This document shows positions 21,740 to 31,719 of a DNA stretch of 35,643 nt, in pieces. A model generated the notes under the pieces. That model saw only the letters and a list, made by a program, of their open reading frames with translations. It was not told where the DNA came from and did no database searches. A program made the position numbers and the translations under genes. How positions within the stretch are numbered: the first letter of the stretch is position 1; each line of letters starts with the position of its first letter. Source of the stretch: Funneliformis mosseae (taxonomy: Eukaryota; Glomeromycota; Glomeromycetes; Glomerales; Glomeraceae); the NCBI GenBank assembly GCA_910592005.1, contig CAJVPP010000332.1:1-35643 (forward strand), in the 5' to 3' direction.

Positions 21740-22425
21740 AAATAATTTACCTTTATTAGCATTTTTTAATTTATATAAATCTTTAAAAGTATAATATTTA
21801 CTTAATTTACTAACTAATAGATTAATAAAAGATGAACTAATAATTGATTATATATTATTCAAAATAATATCAGTTTCTTTATATTTTGATTTGAATTATA
21901 CAAATCTATTATTTGTTCAATTTTATTATAAAGAAAACTAATATTAGGTTTTTTTAATGGATTAGCATCATTAGCATCCCAATATTGTTTCATTAAATTT
22001 TATATTCTAAAAGGTATTTTTAATATTATTTTTGGTCATTGTAAGATTATAATTATAATCAAAATTGGTAAAAGGTGGTTGTTTAGATGAAACTTCCCAT
22101 ATAATTATACCAATACTATAAATATCTGATGCAAAAGTATATTTTTTTCTAAATATAACTTCAGGTGTTATGTAAGGAAGAATATCATAAATGCATTCTA
22201 ATGGTTTATTAGCAGGCTCACAAAATCCAAAATCACAAATACGTGAAGAATCGTTTGTTGTAAATATTTTTTAAGTCCATTTTGTAAAAATACATTACAA
22301 AGATATAATTTTTTATTTTGAAGATGTTGAGTAAGTCCACAACTACAGCTAAAATTATTCCATTTACTATTTAATATTAATTGAGTATCAGCCTATAAAA
22401 TGGGATTTCAATTAATTAGTTACTA
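21740..22425 (-). pseudogene. Second kinase-like gene relic (C-terminal half)
   Basis: On the minus strand the reading starts inside the kinase domain (SKWNNFSCSCGLTQHLQNKK), where the HRD/HCDF loop should follow but is destroyed by a frameshift. It continues with RICDFGFCEPANKPLE (a DFG motif, here intact), ILPYITPEVIFRKKYTFASD, IYSIGIIIWEVSSKQPPF, YWDANDANPLKKPNI and the family tail SKYYTFKDLYKLKNANK. The N-lobe with the ATP-binding loop and Lys is absent upstream of 22425. Same family as the gene at 12317-13654, opposite strand, different lineage (EPANKP against the eroded equivalent there). Several frameshifts are present. Confidence 0.85.
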
Positions 22426-22603
22426 GTTTGAGATCGTCCGGAATTGAACTAAAAGAAATAAAAGAAATAAAAGATAAAGAAAACCCATGCCGATCATTAC
22501 ATCATCACATGTATGACATTATTTGATTTTCAAAACTGGTATTTAATGAACCGCGTCCAAAAATACCCAAATTTCCCACGTATTTCTTTAGAAAAAAAAA
22601 CCA
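22426..22603. other. Upstream region of the BTB-TLDc gene
   Basis: Sequence of ordinary complexity between the kinase relic and the BTB start codon. It contains a short GAAATAAAA direct repeat (about 22456) and no clear TATA box or other element. Confidence 0.3.
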
Positions 22604-24161
22604 ATGGATACAGATAATTTTTTACCAAAGTTAACCCAAAACTTCCTAGAAATTTTGGAAGATGATGAATATTATGATATTACTATTGAAGTTGGTAATG
22701 ACCCTCATGTGCAAATATTTCGAGCTCATATGAATATTTTATTTTATCGCTCAACTTATTTTCAAAAAGTTTTGTCGAATAATAAAAAGAAGGATGATGA
22801 AAGTTTGGTACATATTAAATTACCAAACTTTTCACCTGAAAATTTTCAAATCATTTTAAGGTAAATTGTAATAAAGTTAATTAAATATTTTGTTGATTTT
22901 TTTTAATTCCACAAATATATAATTTCTTATCTCTAGATACATTTATGGCGGAAGACTTCCTTTGATTGATTTTAATGATTCGAAGATTGTTAAAATCTTG
23001 GTCGTTGCCAACGAATTAGGTCTTCAGGAAGTTTCTAGCTATTTACAATCTATTTTGATTCAAAACAAGGAAAATTGGTCGGATGAAAATTTAAATCTGA
23101 TATATCAAACAAGTTTAGAAAGTGATACTTACCTTGAACTTCAAAATGTCTGTACAGAATTGATTTCAAAAAATCCAGCAAAGTTCTTTGTATCACCTTC
23201 AATTCAAAAAAAGCTTTGGTCTCACTGATCCAGAATGATAACCTCAAAATGAGTGCAACTAAAGTTTGGGATTATGTGTTTAAATGGGGACTTGCTCAGA
23301 ATCCCGGGCTTTCTTTGGATCCTTCTAGCTATTCACAAGATGATTTCAATAGCTTGTAAGTTTCTTTGCAAGAATGTATTCCTCTGATTAAATTCCTGGA
23401 ATTAACTTCTAAAGAATTTTGGAAAATGTTTATCCGTATAAAAGCATTATACCCGAAGAATTGTTCGATAAATCAATTAAATATTTGATGGACGAATCAA
23501 ATAGAATAGTAAATTTCGAATCAAGTATCCTTACATTTAACCATGCAGAATTAATCTCAAAATGGATCGATAAATTAGAAATTACGAAATAACTGCTACA
23601 TATGACTTCAAATTATTAGCTCGTTTACGAGGTGCGCTTTCAGGTCAATTATTTCATGGAGTTTGTGGTGATAAGTTTCCGACTGTCTCGATAATTAAAG
23701 TGAAAGGAAGCGACAAAATTCTTGGAGGTTATAATCCAATCACATGGGTTTCTGGTATAATTTTCTTTTATGGCGCAACTAAGGATAGCTTTATAATCTC
23801 ATTTAAAGATAAGAATGATATTAACAATCATATTTTAAGCCGAGTAAAGAATGAACAACGTTCTATATATAATCATTTTAATTGCGGTCCTGGATTTGGC
23901 TATTCGGATCTTATGATTAGTCCTGTTTATGGTAATAAATGTAGTATAATGTCTGATTATGATAAGCCGATTAGAGAAACTAACGATAGCTTTGAAGTAG
24001 AGATTGTGAAATATTTTTGCTCACAAAAAAGTGATGCAGATTGTTACTGCGAATACATGTGTAAAAGCAAATATAGAGTTACTACTATTTTTATCAAAAA
24101 TTTGTCTGGTTTTATTTTCTTATTAGTTAATAAACTTTGGTACGTGATACAAAAATTTTAA
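22604..24161 (+). pseudogene. BTB-BACK-TLDc domain gene, frameshifted
   Basis: The start ATG opens MDTDNFLPKLTQNF; the BTB fold follows with YYDITIEVG, FRAHMNILFYRSTYFQ and HIKLPNFSPENFQIIL. A 76-nt intron (22861-22936, GTAAAT...TCTAG) restores the typical RYIYGGRLPL exactly in frame. The BACK region (ANELGLQEVSSYLQ, ELISKNPAKFF) stays open to 23228, where a one-base shift ends the frame; homologous text continues (LIQNDNLKM, VWDYVFKWGLAQNPGL) with a TAA near 23357 and further shifts near 23415 and 23590. The C-terminal TLDc domain (DFKLLAR, KGSDKILGGYNPITW, KDSFIISF, CGPGFGYSDLMIS) is open from about 23590 to 24161. Proteins of this class are greatly expanded in Rhizophagus and probably act as Cullin-3 adaptors (family inference). 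The 5' third looks freshly functional and the rest is broken. Confidence 0.88.
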
Positions 24162-25100
24162 GAAATTTTGATAAATGAGAAATTAAAAATTGTTTGACGA
24201 CCACTCCTTCCTTGTCTATGTTTGTAATGAAATTTAAAATTATGAATAAATTCTACCTTCGTTTTAGAACACGTCTAGCTTTATGAATCTGGATCAAATA
24301 ATTGAAGTCTAGCCATAAATGACAAGAATCGTCTATAAAATATGAATTATCAAACGTTAAGAAATAGGTAAATAGTTTATTTCCACCAAATTACTTACTC
24401 GTTCTCAAACTTTGAGGCAAGTTATTTATTAAAAGGTTTAATATATCCATAATTTCTATTCAAGGTATGTATGCTCGCTCTTTTACGTCAAATTCCTAAG
24501 AAATTAAACAACAAATATCGTTACAATACAATCCAAGATAATAATTATGATATTAAAACTCTTAAGATTAATCTACCCATGAAAAATATAATATGATGTT
24601 TAATAGAGGCTTGCATAAGTCTAAAATTCGAAGCATCCTGGGCCTCTAATGTTTAATTAATCTTTTTTTTTTTTAATAAAAGTAAGAAAGAATTATAGTA
24701 TTAATGTACTCAAAGTTATCGAAGCTTTCAAGCTGCGTTATCTTCGAATTTGGTAGCCTTTACACATAGATGATTAAATTAATGTAATATTTTTGCATAA
24801 CGATAAAGCGCTATAGACCTTATGCCAAGCACATTAGCATTTCGGTCCACGTCATCCGGCTTTAAAATTTTTAACCAAAAAAAGTTTTATGTGTAATTAT
24901 TTCATTTCGTAACTTGTATTATTAAATGTAAGCAAAAGGGATTTTATTAATAAGCATTTGAATAATTATGATGGATGTTATTAACACAAATTAATTAAAC
25001 TACGCAAAATAATAATTGGAACAATAAAAAATAAATAAAAATTAAAAAACGAAGTTGCAGCATAAAAATTATGAAGCTATGATTATCGTAAAGGTAAATA
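24162..25100. other. Interval with no recognised gene
   Basis: No convincing open frame on either strand. The sequence is moderately A+T-rich and not obviously repetitive apart from a T run at 24664-24674. Confidence 0.5.
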
Positions 25101-25107
25101 TTAATTA

Positions 25108-25391
25108 GAACAACTTGGCATACTAACGATATGGTATCCTAACAATATGGTCGAAATTGAACTACAAAGGCGAAAATTATGATTTTTTTCGGGTGGAATT
25201 ATATCAATGTAACAATACGAATTTTATGGTATTAATTAAATCCGTCTCGTCATTTCTTGGTTTACTTGATCTTTTATATTGCTTTCTTTCGTATTGTTAT
25301 AATTCCGCCCGAAAGCATCATAATTTCGTTTGTTTTGATATTTGCAGTTATCCTTTGTAACTAATTTGACATGTTGGATGCCAGGTTGTTA
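25108..25391. repeat. Nested palindromic element
   Basis: The inner arms are 25171-25221 and 25288-25328: CGAAAATTATGATT...TCGGGTGGAATTATA...ACAATACGAA against TTCGTATTGTTATAATTCCGCCCGA...CATAATTTCG, with one 8-bp deletion in the right arm. The outer arms are weaker: CAACTTGGCATACTAAC (25111) against the reverse complement of GTTGGATGCCAGGTTG (25373). The loop of about 66 bp is not coding. Transcribed, this would fold into a long hairpin; as DNA it resembles a foldback or MITE-type element. Confidence 0.7.
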
Positions 25392-25430
25392 GGATGACAG
25401 GATGGTAGGATGTCGGGCCGTCCTAATTAT
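25378..25430. repeat. GGATG-based short tandem repeat
   Basis: TTAGGATGACAGGATGGTAGGATGTCGGG: four or five GGATG words spaced 8-10 bp apart next to the palindromic element. Confidence 0.55.
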
Positions 25431-25548
25431 TTTATTTTTATAAATATGAATTAGAAATCCTTAAACAACTGAACTTGCCCTTCTTATATTGCATATATAC
25501 ACCTTAAACCTTCCTTCCTCCTTTACAATATATTCGCTTTCGCCGTTG

Positions 25549-25583
25549 ACATTATAATTAGTCCGGAGCGTAGCGAAGGACTA
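25549..25583. repeat. Left inverted-repeat end of the PIF1-bearing segment
   Basis: AGTCCGGAGCGT (25560-25571) is the exact reverse complement of 26543-26554, and each has GCCGTTG a short distance outside. Locally it is part of AGTCCGGAGCGTAGCGAAGGACT, which can pair with itself through AGTCC/GGACT. Confidence 0.65.
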
Positions 25584-25852
25584 TTATGGTTTAGGCTCGG
25601 TGACACAAAATGTCGTTCTGTCCGCCCGCTTGACCTATGAGTCGATGACGTTTAGTTACTGTGTTTGTCAGTGTTGCTCGTGATCATTTCCCAAATCTTA
25701 TCAAATTTATTTAAAAACTTTTTGCATTAAAAAAAAAATTTTTCGGCTTTATATTTTTTTTTTATTTGTATTGCCATTTTTTCTGAGAAATGTGAATTAA
25801 AATAATATTTGATGCTTTGTTCCTATTTTTTTTAACGCTTCGTACTGTTATG
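25584..25852. other. 3' flank of the PIF1 fragment, no gene
   Basis: Sequence downstream of the helicase stop codon and inside the inverted-repeat boundary. It has CCGCCCGC-rich and T/A-rich stretches and no open frame I accept. Confidence 0.4.
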
Positions 25853-26527
25853 TTAAATTGTGTCTTTTTCCGGTATTAATGAAACTAGTCGTCCTTCTTC
25901 GAGCTTCCTTTCTTGTAACCTTCGCAAGTTCTTTATACGAAGCAACCTTTCGAACGTGAACTGTTTGAAGGAGGTATCGTTTAGTGAACGGACGCGTGAT
26001 ATTGCGACGAAAGAAAGTCCCGCCGCGAACTCTTTGCTTCCAAGATCGATTTTGGTCTTTTCTAATGTTAGTCCTTGGCTTTTGTGCACAGTAATCGCCC
26101 AGGCAAGACGTAAGGGAACCTGCAGACGTGAACACTGCATCCCGTTCTTACCTTCCCATGACCTTTTGATAGGCACGATAGGTACAACTTTGACGCCTTC
26201 TAGGTTCGTGATTGTGGGTCCTTCATACTTCACGAATGTGACGAATACTGCTACTGGAAGAGAAGGTGGCCCCCGTTCTTTGAATATGATGTCTTGTATG
26301 ATTCCCATTGAGCCATTTACCAATCCGCCTTCCGTCCATACGTTTGCTGTTAACATGATACGTGCACCTTTTGCCAACAGTAATTGTGCTTCAAGACCTT
26401 TTGCCGCTTCTGAGTTGGCTTGTTTAGCTTCAACTCCTCCGCTGTGTACACCTACAATCTTGGCAACTGGTCGCTGCAATGATCTGAAGCGAATATCCCC
26501 AGAATATTTTCTCCACATCTCCACCAC
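25853..26527 (-). pseudogene. PIF1-like helicase, C-terminal fragment
   Basis: This 224-residue open frame carries the C-terminal half of a PIF1/RRM3-type 5'-3' DNA helicase: KGLEAQLLLAKGARIMLTAN with WTEGGLVNGSMGIIQDIIF, then LAWAITVHKSQGLTLEK (motif V, the SF1B helicase 2B hinge) and GLSFVAISRVRSLND (motif VI with its arginine finger). The Walker A and B half is missing: in the same frame a TGA lies about 30 nt upstream of the first Met, and GC-rich palindromic DNA precedes it. The fragment is free of internal stops and visibly richer in G+C than everything around it, which suggests recent arrival. Solitary PIF1-like genes in AM fungi are mostly of mobile-element origin (for example Helitron-related); that origin is inference here. 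Confidence 0.85.
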
Positions 26528-26580
26528 ATCCCCGCGCCTTTCACGCTCCGGACTTCACAACGGCCCTCGCCGTTCCCTAG
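26528..26580. repeat. Right inverted-repeat end of the PIF1-bearing segment
   Basis: ACGCTCCGGACT (26543-26554) is the inverted partner of 25560-25571. Adjacent AACGGCCCTCGCCGTT (26559-26574) is itself a palindrome with 6-bp arms. GC-rich, with an abrupt switch to A+T-rich sequence at about 26580. Confidence 0.65.
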
Positions 26581-26584
26581 TTTT

Positions 26585-27570
26585 AATTTGTAACTTCGTT
26601 CATTTAAAAAACCCGATTTTCCTTATTATTTTATTTATATTTTGTAATTGCACAGTTTTAATTTATTATTATTGTCAGTGATTAGCATTTATTTAGTTTA
26701 ATAAATTGACATTGCGAAAGTGTAGAGCGCCGACGTTGAGGCAACAGATTAATTGAAATTATTAAATTTGTCGTCATTTTTACTCAATAAAAGCCTTCCT
26801 CTTACAATAGAAAATTGTATATAAATAAATAACGCAAGAACTGAATACCAACAGTGGCCCTTTCAAATTGACTTTATTAGTGTAGATTTTAGTATTGTAG
26901 GTAAAGAAAAATATCGTGATCGATGTGGCTGGTATATCAGAATTCGAAAACTTTCCGTAGCGCAATTAACTTATTATTCCTGTTCAATACTATTCCGATA
27001 CAATTTTTATGATATTATTTTAACCAAGTAGAAAATCTTTTGTTTCAATATTTTAATCAATCATGTCGATTAGCATGTTTATTTCATTCGGAACATTTGG
27101 ACAATCGGATCAGATCAAGATGGAATAGAGTTGAACAAGGCTAGCATCTTCTCAGTTTTACATCCAACTGATACATTACAGTATGGAAAATGCTCACCAT
27201 CTTAAAACCCAACTAATCACATCGTTAGTATTTACATATAAATTTTTTTATTAATAAAAACAATGAACCCCAGGTCTCCGGATCAATTTAAAATTTTAAT
27301 GAAAAGCGAACAATAGTTACATGTATGTTAAGTAGCAGGTTTTCATGTAGTTATATCTCAAAGCTGAATAAAAGAAAAATTTCTGAGACATGAAATTTAA
27401 ATAAATTAAACCATTGAATATATGAGTAACAAAATAAATAATCATACGACAAACCAAATTCTATCAATAAAACGCCGATTAGGCTAGTAACAAAAATTTT
27501 ATTAAAAATTATATAAATGGATATTAACTTGATAATATACTAATCTAAAATCGTGGGACCCATTGAAAAT
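26585..27570. other. Interval with no recognised gene
   Basis: Ordinary-complexity DNA between the PIF1 segment and the minus-strand gene. The minus frame at 26780-26965 has no family and no splice context that I can support. Confidence 0.45.
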
Positions 27571-27572
27571 AA

Positions 27573-28783
27573 CTATGGTCTGAGATCTTCTTTAAGTTTG
27601 ATATGGTGTGTTTCTTCTGTTTCCCAAAAAGCTTGGTAAGGATCGAATTGAATTCTTTCTTCTTGATTAACCATGGAATTGATTGCTCTATCGACGATTT
27701 CTTCATAGTTTGAATGGCCACTGAAATTTTTTTTCTCGTGTATTATATAAACTAAATATTCTATTATTTTGTTTCCGTAGTCATTATCTTCATAGTGTCC
27801 GCTATCAACCAAGAACATATTGTTCTGAAATGATCATAAATGCTTTATTTAATAAAAAATACCTAGCGTAGTATTTCCATCAGTACTCTTTGTTTTTCTT
27901 TCCCGATGGATGTAATGTATTCATCTCGTTAAGGGTCAATCATTGAGACATGTTCAAGTTCATTATAAAAATCTCTGAGGGTTGTCTCATTTATTTTTCT
28001 TCTCGATTGTTGATTACTTTGGTTGGCCATCTTCTCAACGTCCTTAATAGAATATGCTTTCATCCCTGATTTTTAATTGTTTTTTAATGATATTTTCTCT
28101 GATATGGAGATTTTATTTCCTTTTAGAACTACTCGTGCTATACTTTGACGTCGTCCTTTTCCTTTTCCTTGTTGCTGATTTCTTGGGTGGTATTTGTTTA
28201 TCCTCTCAAATTTCATATCCCAAAAGGGAGACGCTGCTTGAGGTTGAGTGATTTCCTTTTTCTTTAGGGCTGTACTGCACGTTGATAAATGTTCCGAGCC
28301 GTCCATTTCTTTTCCCTTTTGATGTTGAAGAGTATTAACTAATTGAATAGCCGGAGATGATTGCTTATTATTTGCCATTACTTTATTGTTAAATAACTCT
28401 ATTCGTTTTGCTTTTCCAAAAGTTTTGTCGATACAAACGATTCTTTGTGAGCTAGTACCGGAAACTTCTTTATGGGGAATTGTTGGCTGGTATGGAAACG
28501 AGGTAATACCTCGAGCCTCCCGTTGTTCCGCCTTCGTAACTTTCAACGGTCGAGAGGTGGTATCGCGATTTACAAATGCATTCCATAAATCATAATCTAT
28601 CCATAAGTTAGGAACTGCGGATAGAATGATATACCATCCTAGAAATAATACCGCCCATTCTAGGTATGTCGTGTCCAGCCTTCTTGGTTGAAAATTTCTA
28701 ATGTCATTATACCAATATGTTTCGTTTGGAATAATGCCAGAAAATACGTTGTCGTTATTAAGTGATAAAAAAATTTGACTCAT
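27573..28783 (-). pseudogene. Unrecognised gene, two exons, three stops at apparent Gln codons
   Basis: The ATG at 28781-28783 begins MSQIFLSLNN, with 236 open codons. Residues around 41-60 (EWAVLFLGWYIILSAVPNLW) form one likely membrane segment; the C-terminal part is basic and Gln-rich (HPRNQQQGKGKGRRQS). The frame meets TAA at 28073-28075 but stays coding-like: a second TAA at 27929-27931, then TAG at 27863-27865 directly before a 38-nt intron (27825-27862, GTATTT...TTTCAG) that joins in frame to 27573-27824, ending KLKEDLRP. Each stop differs from a Gln codon by one C-to-T change. I do not recognise the family. It may be a mildly degraded gene, or two separate genes with chance alignment; the in-frame join argues for one. 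Confidence 0.5.
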
Positions 28784-28872
28784 TTTGTTTGGAATTGAGT
28801 TAAGGTTGATGTTGTATTGATCTCAGATCTTATTTCAGTAATCTTATAAGAAACTAACCTACCAATCAAGTT

Positions 28873-29133
28873 TCAGTTTAATGAGTTTGTGTCTACGATA
28901 ACACATGAAAATGTGCGATCTTTGAAATATGACAGTGCCCGAGTAAAAAAAATTAATTCTTTATATAACTCGTATGTATAAAAGTAGGCATAAGTAAATG
29001 CCAAGCCCTTAAATTTTCTATAATTGCTTGGGATACCAGTTGAATTTTTTAATAAAAGAACAGGGATTGAAAAATCTTTTACTTGTTTGTTCATTGACTG
29101 CAAACAACGGTTCCGCAGGCAATTTTCTACCAT
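28873..29133 (-). CDS. Unrecognised small protein, 86 aa
   Basis: Open from the ATG at 29131-29133 (MVENCLRNRC) to TAA at 28873. Composition is ordinary, with an aromatic-rich stretch (FTYAYFYTYELYKELIFF) that is amphipathic and not a clear membrane helix. It sits 90 bp upstream of the larger minus-strand gene and could be an earlier exon of it: GTAGGT near 28860 would serve as donor, but no matching acceptor is obvious. No family recognised; low confidence that it is translated as drawn. Confidence 0.3.
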   Translation of the reverse strand: MVENCLRNRCLQSMNKQVKDFSIPVLLLKNSTGIPSNYRKFKGLAFTYAYFYTYELYKELIFFTRALSYFKDRTFSCVIVDTNSLN

Positions 29134-29159
29134 TTAATGATATAGACTTATTAGATACT

Positions 29160-31600
29160 TTTATATATACTTTATTTTATATTTCAATTAAATTAATAAA
29201 AATTTGAAGGATTTGCCAATATAAAAAATACTAATAAAATAAAAACATTACTTTACATAAAAAGCTTATAATAAAAGCTTGATATAATTATATAATTTAT
29301 TATTACTTTCCTTTTATCTTTTATTATTATATATTCTATACAGTTCTATTTACAAAATGTTAGACTTTAAAGATTGATATCAACAAAGTTTATTAAAGAA
29401 AAGTAAGATTTAATTTAATTGCAACAGTTATTAGCAAGAAATTTAAATATAAATAAATCAAGATCTATTATTTATATCTGAAAATATTTAAAAATCTAAT
29501 CTTATGTAAAAAATATATAAATTTATACAATTTGTATATATCTATATTAAAGTATAACCTTTATATAATGTTATATAATAATGTAAAACTTTTACAATCT
29601 TATATATAATTATAAAATTATATTTTGAAAAAATTTATGCTAAAAAACTATTTAAATAAATTAAAACAAGGATTTTAATAAATTATATTTATAACTTATT
29701 TATATTTATAACATTATTATAAAAATTTTTATAAAATTAATTTTTACTTAAAATATTAAAGATTTAATATAAATTATCTATTTATATATTTATATTTTAA
29801 TTAAGAATATTTAAATACTAAATATTTATAATATAATAAGTTTTTATTTATTAATAAATTTCTTTTATTTTTAATTTATATGAGATTTTAATTATATTAA
29901 TATAAATAGTATATAATATATTACTTTTTTTAAAAAAAAATGTGTTTTATGTTATTATCTCCTAAAATAAACTTGCTTGCAATTTTATTTTATTTATTAG
30001 TTTAAATATTTTAAAATAATTTATTTAAAAATTAACTTTATTTAATATTTATTTCTATTTTTAATTAGTTTAAATATTTTAAAATAATTTATTAAAAATT
30101 TAATACTTTTATAATAAATTTTATAATGAATACTAAATAAAATTTAAAAATTAAATTAATAAAAAATTGAATTAATTAATAATTTTTAAAGATAAATATA
30201 TAATAAATTATTATTAAAAACATTAAATATTTAAACTTATATAACTTGTTATCTAATAATATAAAAAATATTAAACTAATTTTAATTTTTAATAATTATC
30301 AGATAATAAATTATTTTAGAAATTAAAAAAAACTAAAAAATTAATATATATTAATATATTAATAATTATTAATTTTAAAAATTTTAAAAATATTACTATT
30401 TTTATATCATAAATATAATAAATCATATTTATCTTTTTATAATTATTAGATATTAAAATTATAAATTTCTAAAATATTTTAATTAAACTATTAATATTTT
30501 TAATATTTTAAAAATATTTAATAAAATTCATAAAAATCAATTTTTTGATTTTAAATTAATTAAATAATAAATATTTATTTATTTATTAAAATATCAATCT
30601 AATTTAATTGAATTATAATTTTAAAAATTAATATTAAATTATTTATAAAACTAAAAATATTAATATTTTAAAAATTTATTAAAATTGAAAATTATATTAT
30701 TTATAAAATATAAAGATAAATTAATAGTATTATTTAAAAAAAAAAAATTACATAAATTAAGGAATAATTAATAAATTTTATAATTTTTATATATAAAATA
30801 ATTATATAATTTGAATAATAATCCTAATAATGCATTTTATTATTATTTGTAAATAAGAATTGTAATTATTTTATATTATTATTCAAAGTAATAATTCCAA
30901 TTATTTTATTAGAATAATAATTATTATTATCCCTTAAACTGTAAGTATAAAATTGGTCATAAAATATTTTAAAAACTTAAAATATTTTAATATCTAATGA
31001 TTATAAAAATATAAAATAAAATTTTTAGAATTTATCATATGATATATCTAATAGTAATATTTTTAAATTTTTAAAATTCATAATTATCAATATATATTAA
31101 TTTTTAAAATAATTTATTACTTAATAATTACAATAATTTAAAATTTAGTGTATTGGATTCACTACATTAAAATTTATTAAATGGTAATATTTTATATTTC
31201 TGAGATTAATAGATAGTAAGATATATAATTTAAAATTTATTTATTTATCTTTAAAAAATCACTAGTTTAATTACATTTTTTTTTAAATTTTTACTTAAAA
31301 AACATTATAAAATTTATAATAAAAGTATTAATTTTTTAATAATATATTTTAAAATATTTAAAAATAATTAAAAATGATTTGTAATTAATAAATAAAATTG
31401 CCTACAAATTTGTAGACATAATAATTAAAGGGATATGTTTTTAATTATTTAAATAAGATTTAAAACTATTATGATTTTTATATTTATAAGAATATATCTG
31501 CAATTAATGCAATATTAACAATTTTACTAATTTCTTAATATTATTCTTTAATTGAATTAATTCTTTTTAATTTTCTTTTCAATATGTTATTAAAAGAAAT
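29160..31600. other. Extreme A+T desert, no genes
   Basis: About 2.4 kb of almost pure A/T sequence without open frames. Visible structure is limited to a 13-bp inverted pair (TTTGAATAATAAT at 30810 and ATTATTATTCAAA at 30875) and the perfect 14-bp palindrome CTACAAATTTGTAG at 31402-31415. A lone acceptor-ATA-GTAAGA site occurs at 31210, like single units of the micro-exon arrays. Confidence 0.6.
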
Positions 31601-31719
31601 CTGTTGAAAATTATCTTATATTAGATCAAAAATAAAGATTCTATATTCTATTTGAGTAAGTATTAATCTTAATGATGAATGATCTTTAAATCCAACCAAG
31701 ATAAGTTAGCAATTACACT

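Noticed and set aside
25860..26681. Plus-strand frame of 273 codons
   Set aside because: Antisense shadow of the PIF1 helicase frame, open because that segment is GC-richer; the minus frame carries the helicase motifs.
27573..28783. Alternative genetic code with TAA/TAG read as Gln
   Set aside because: Other relics in the window have the same stops at Trp positions, and CAA/CAG are used freely in open frames; mutation explains both.
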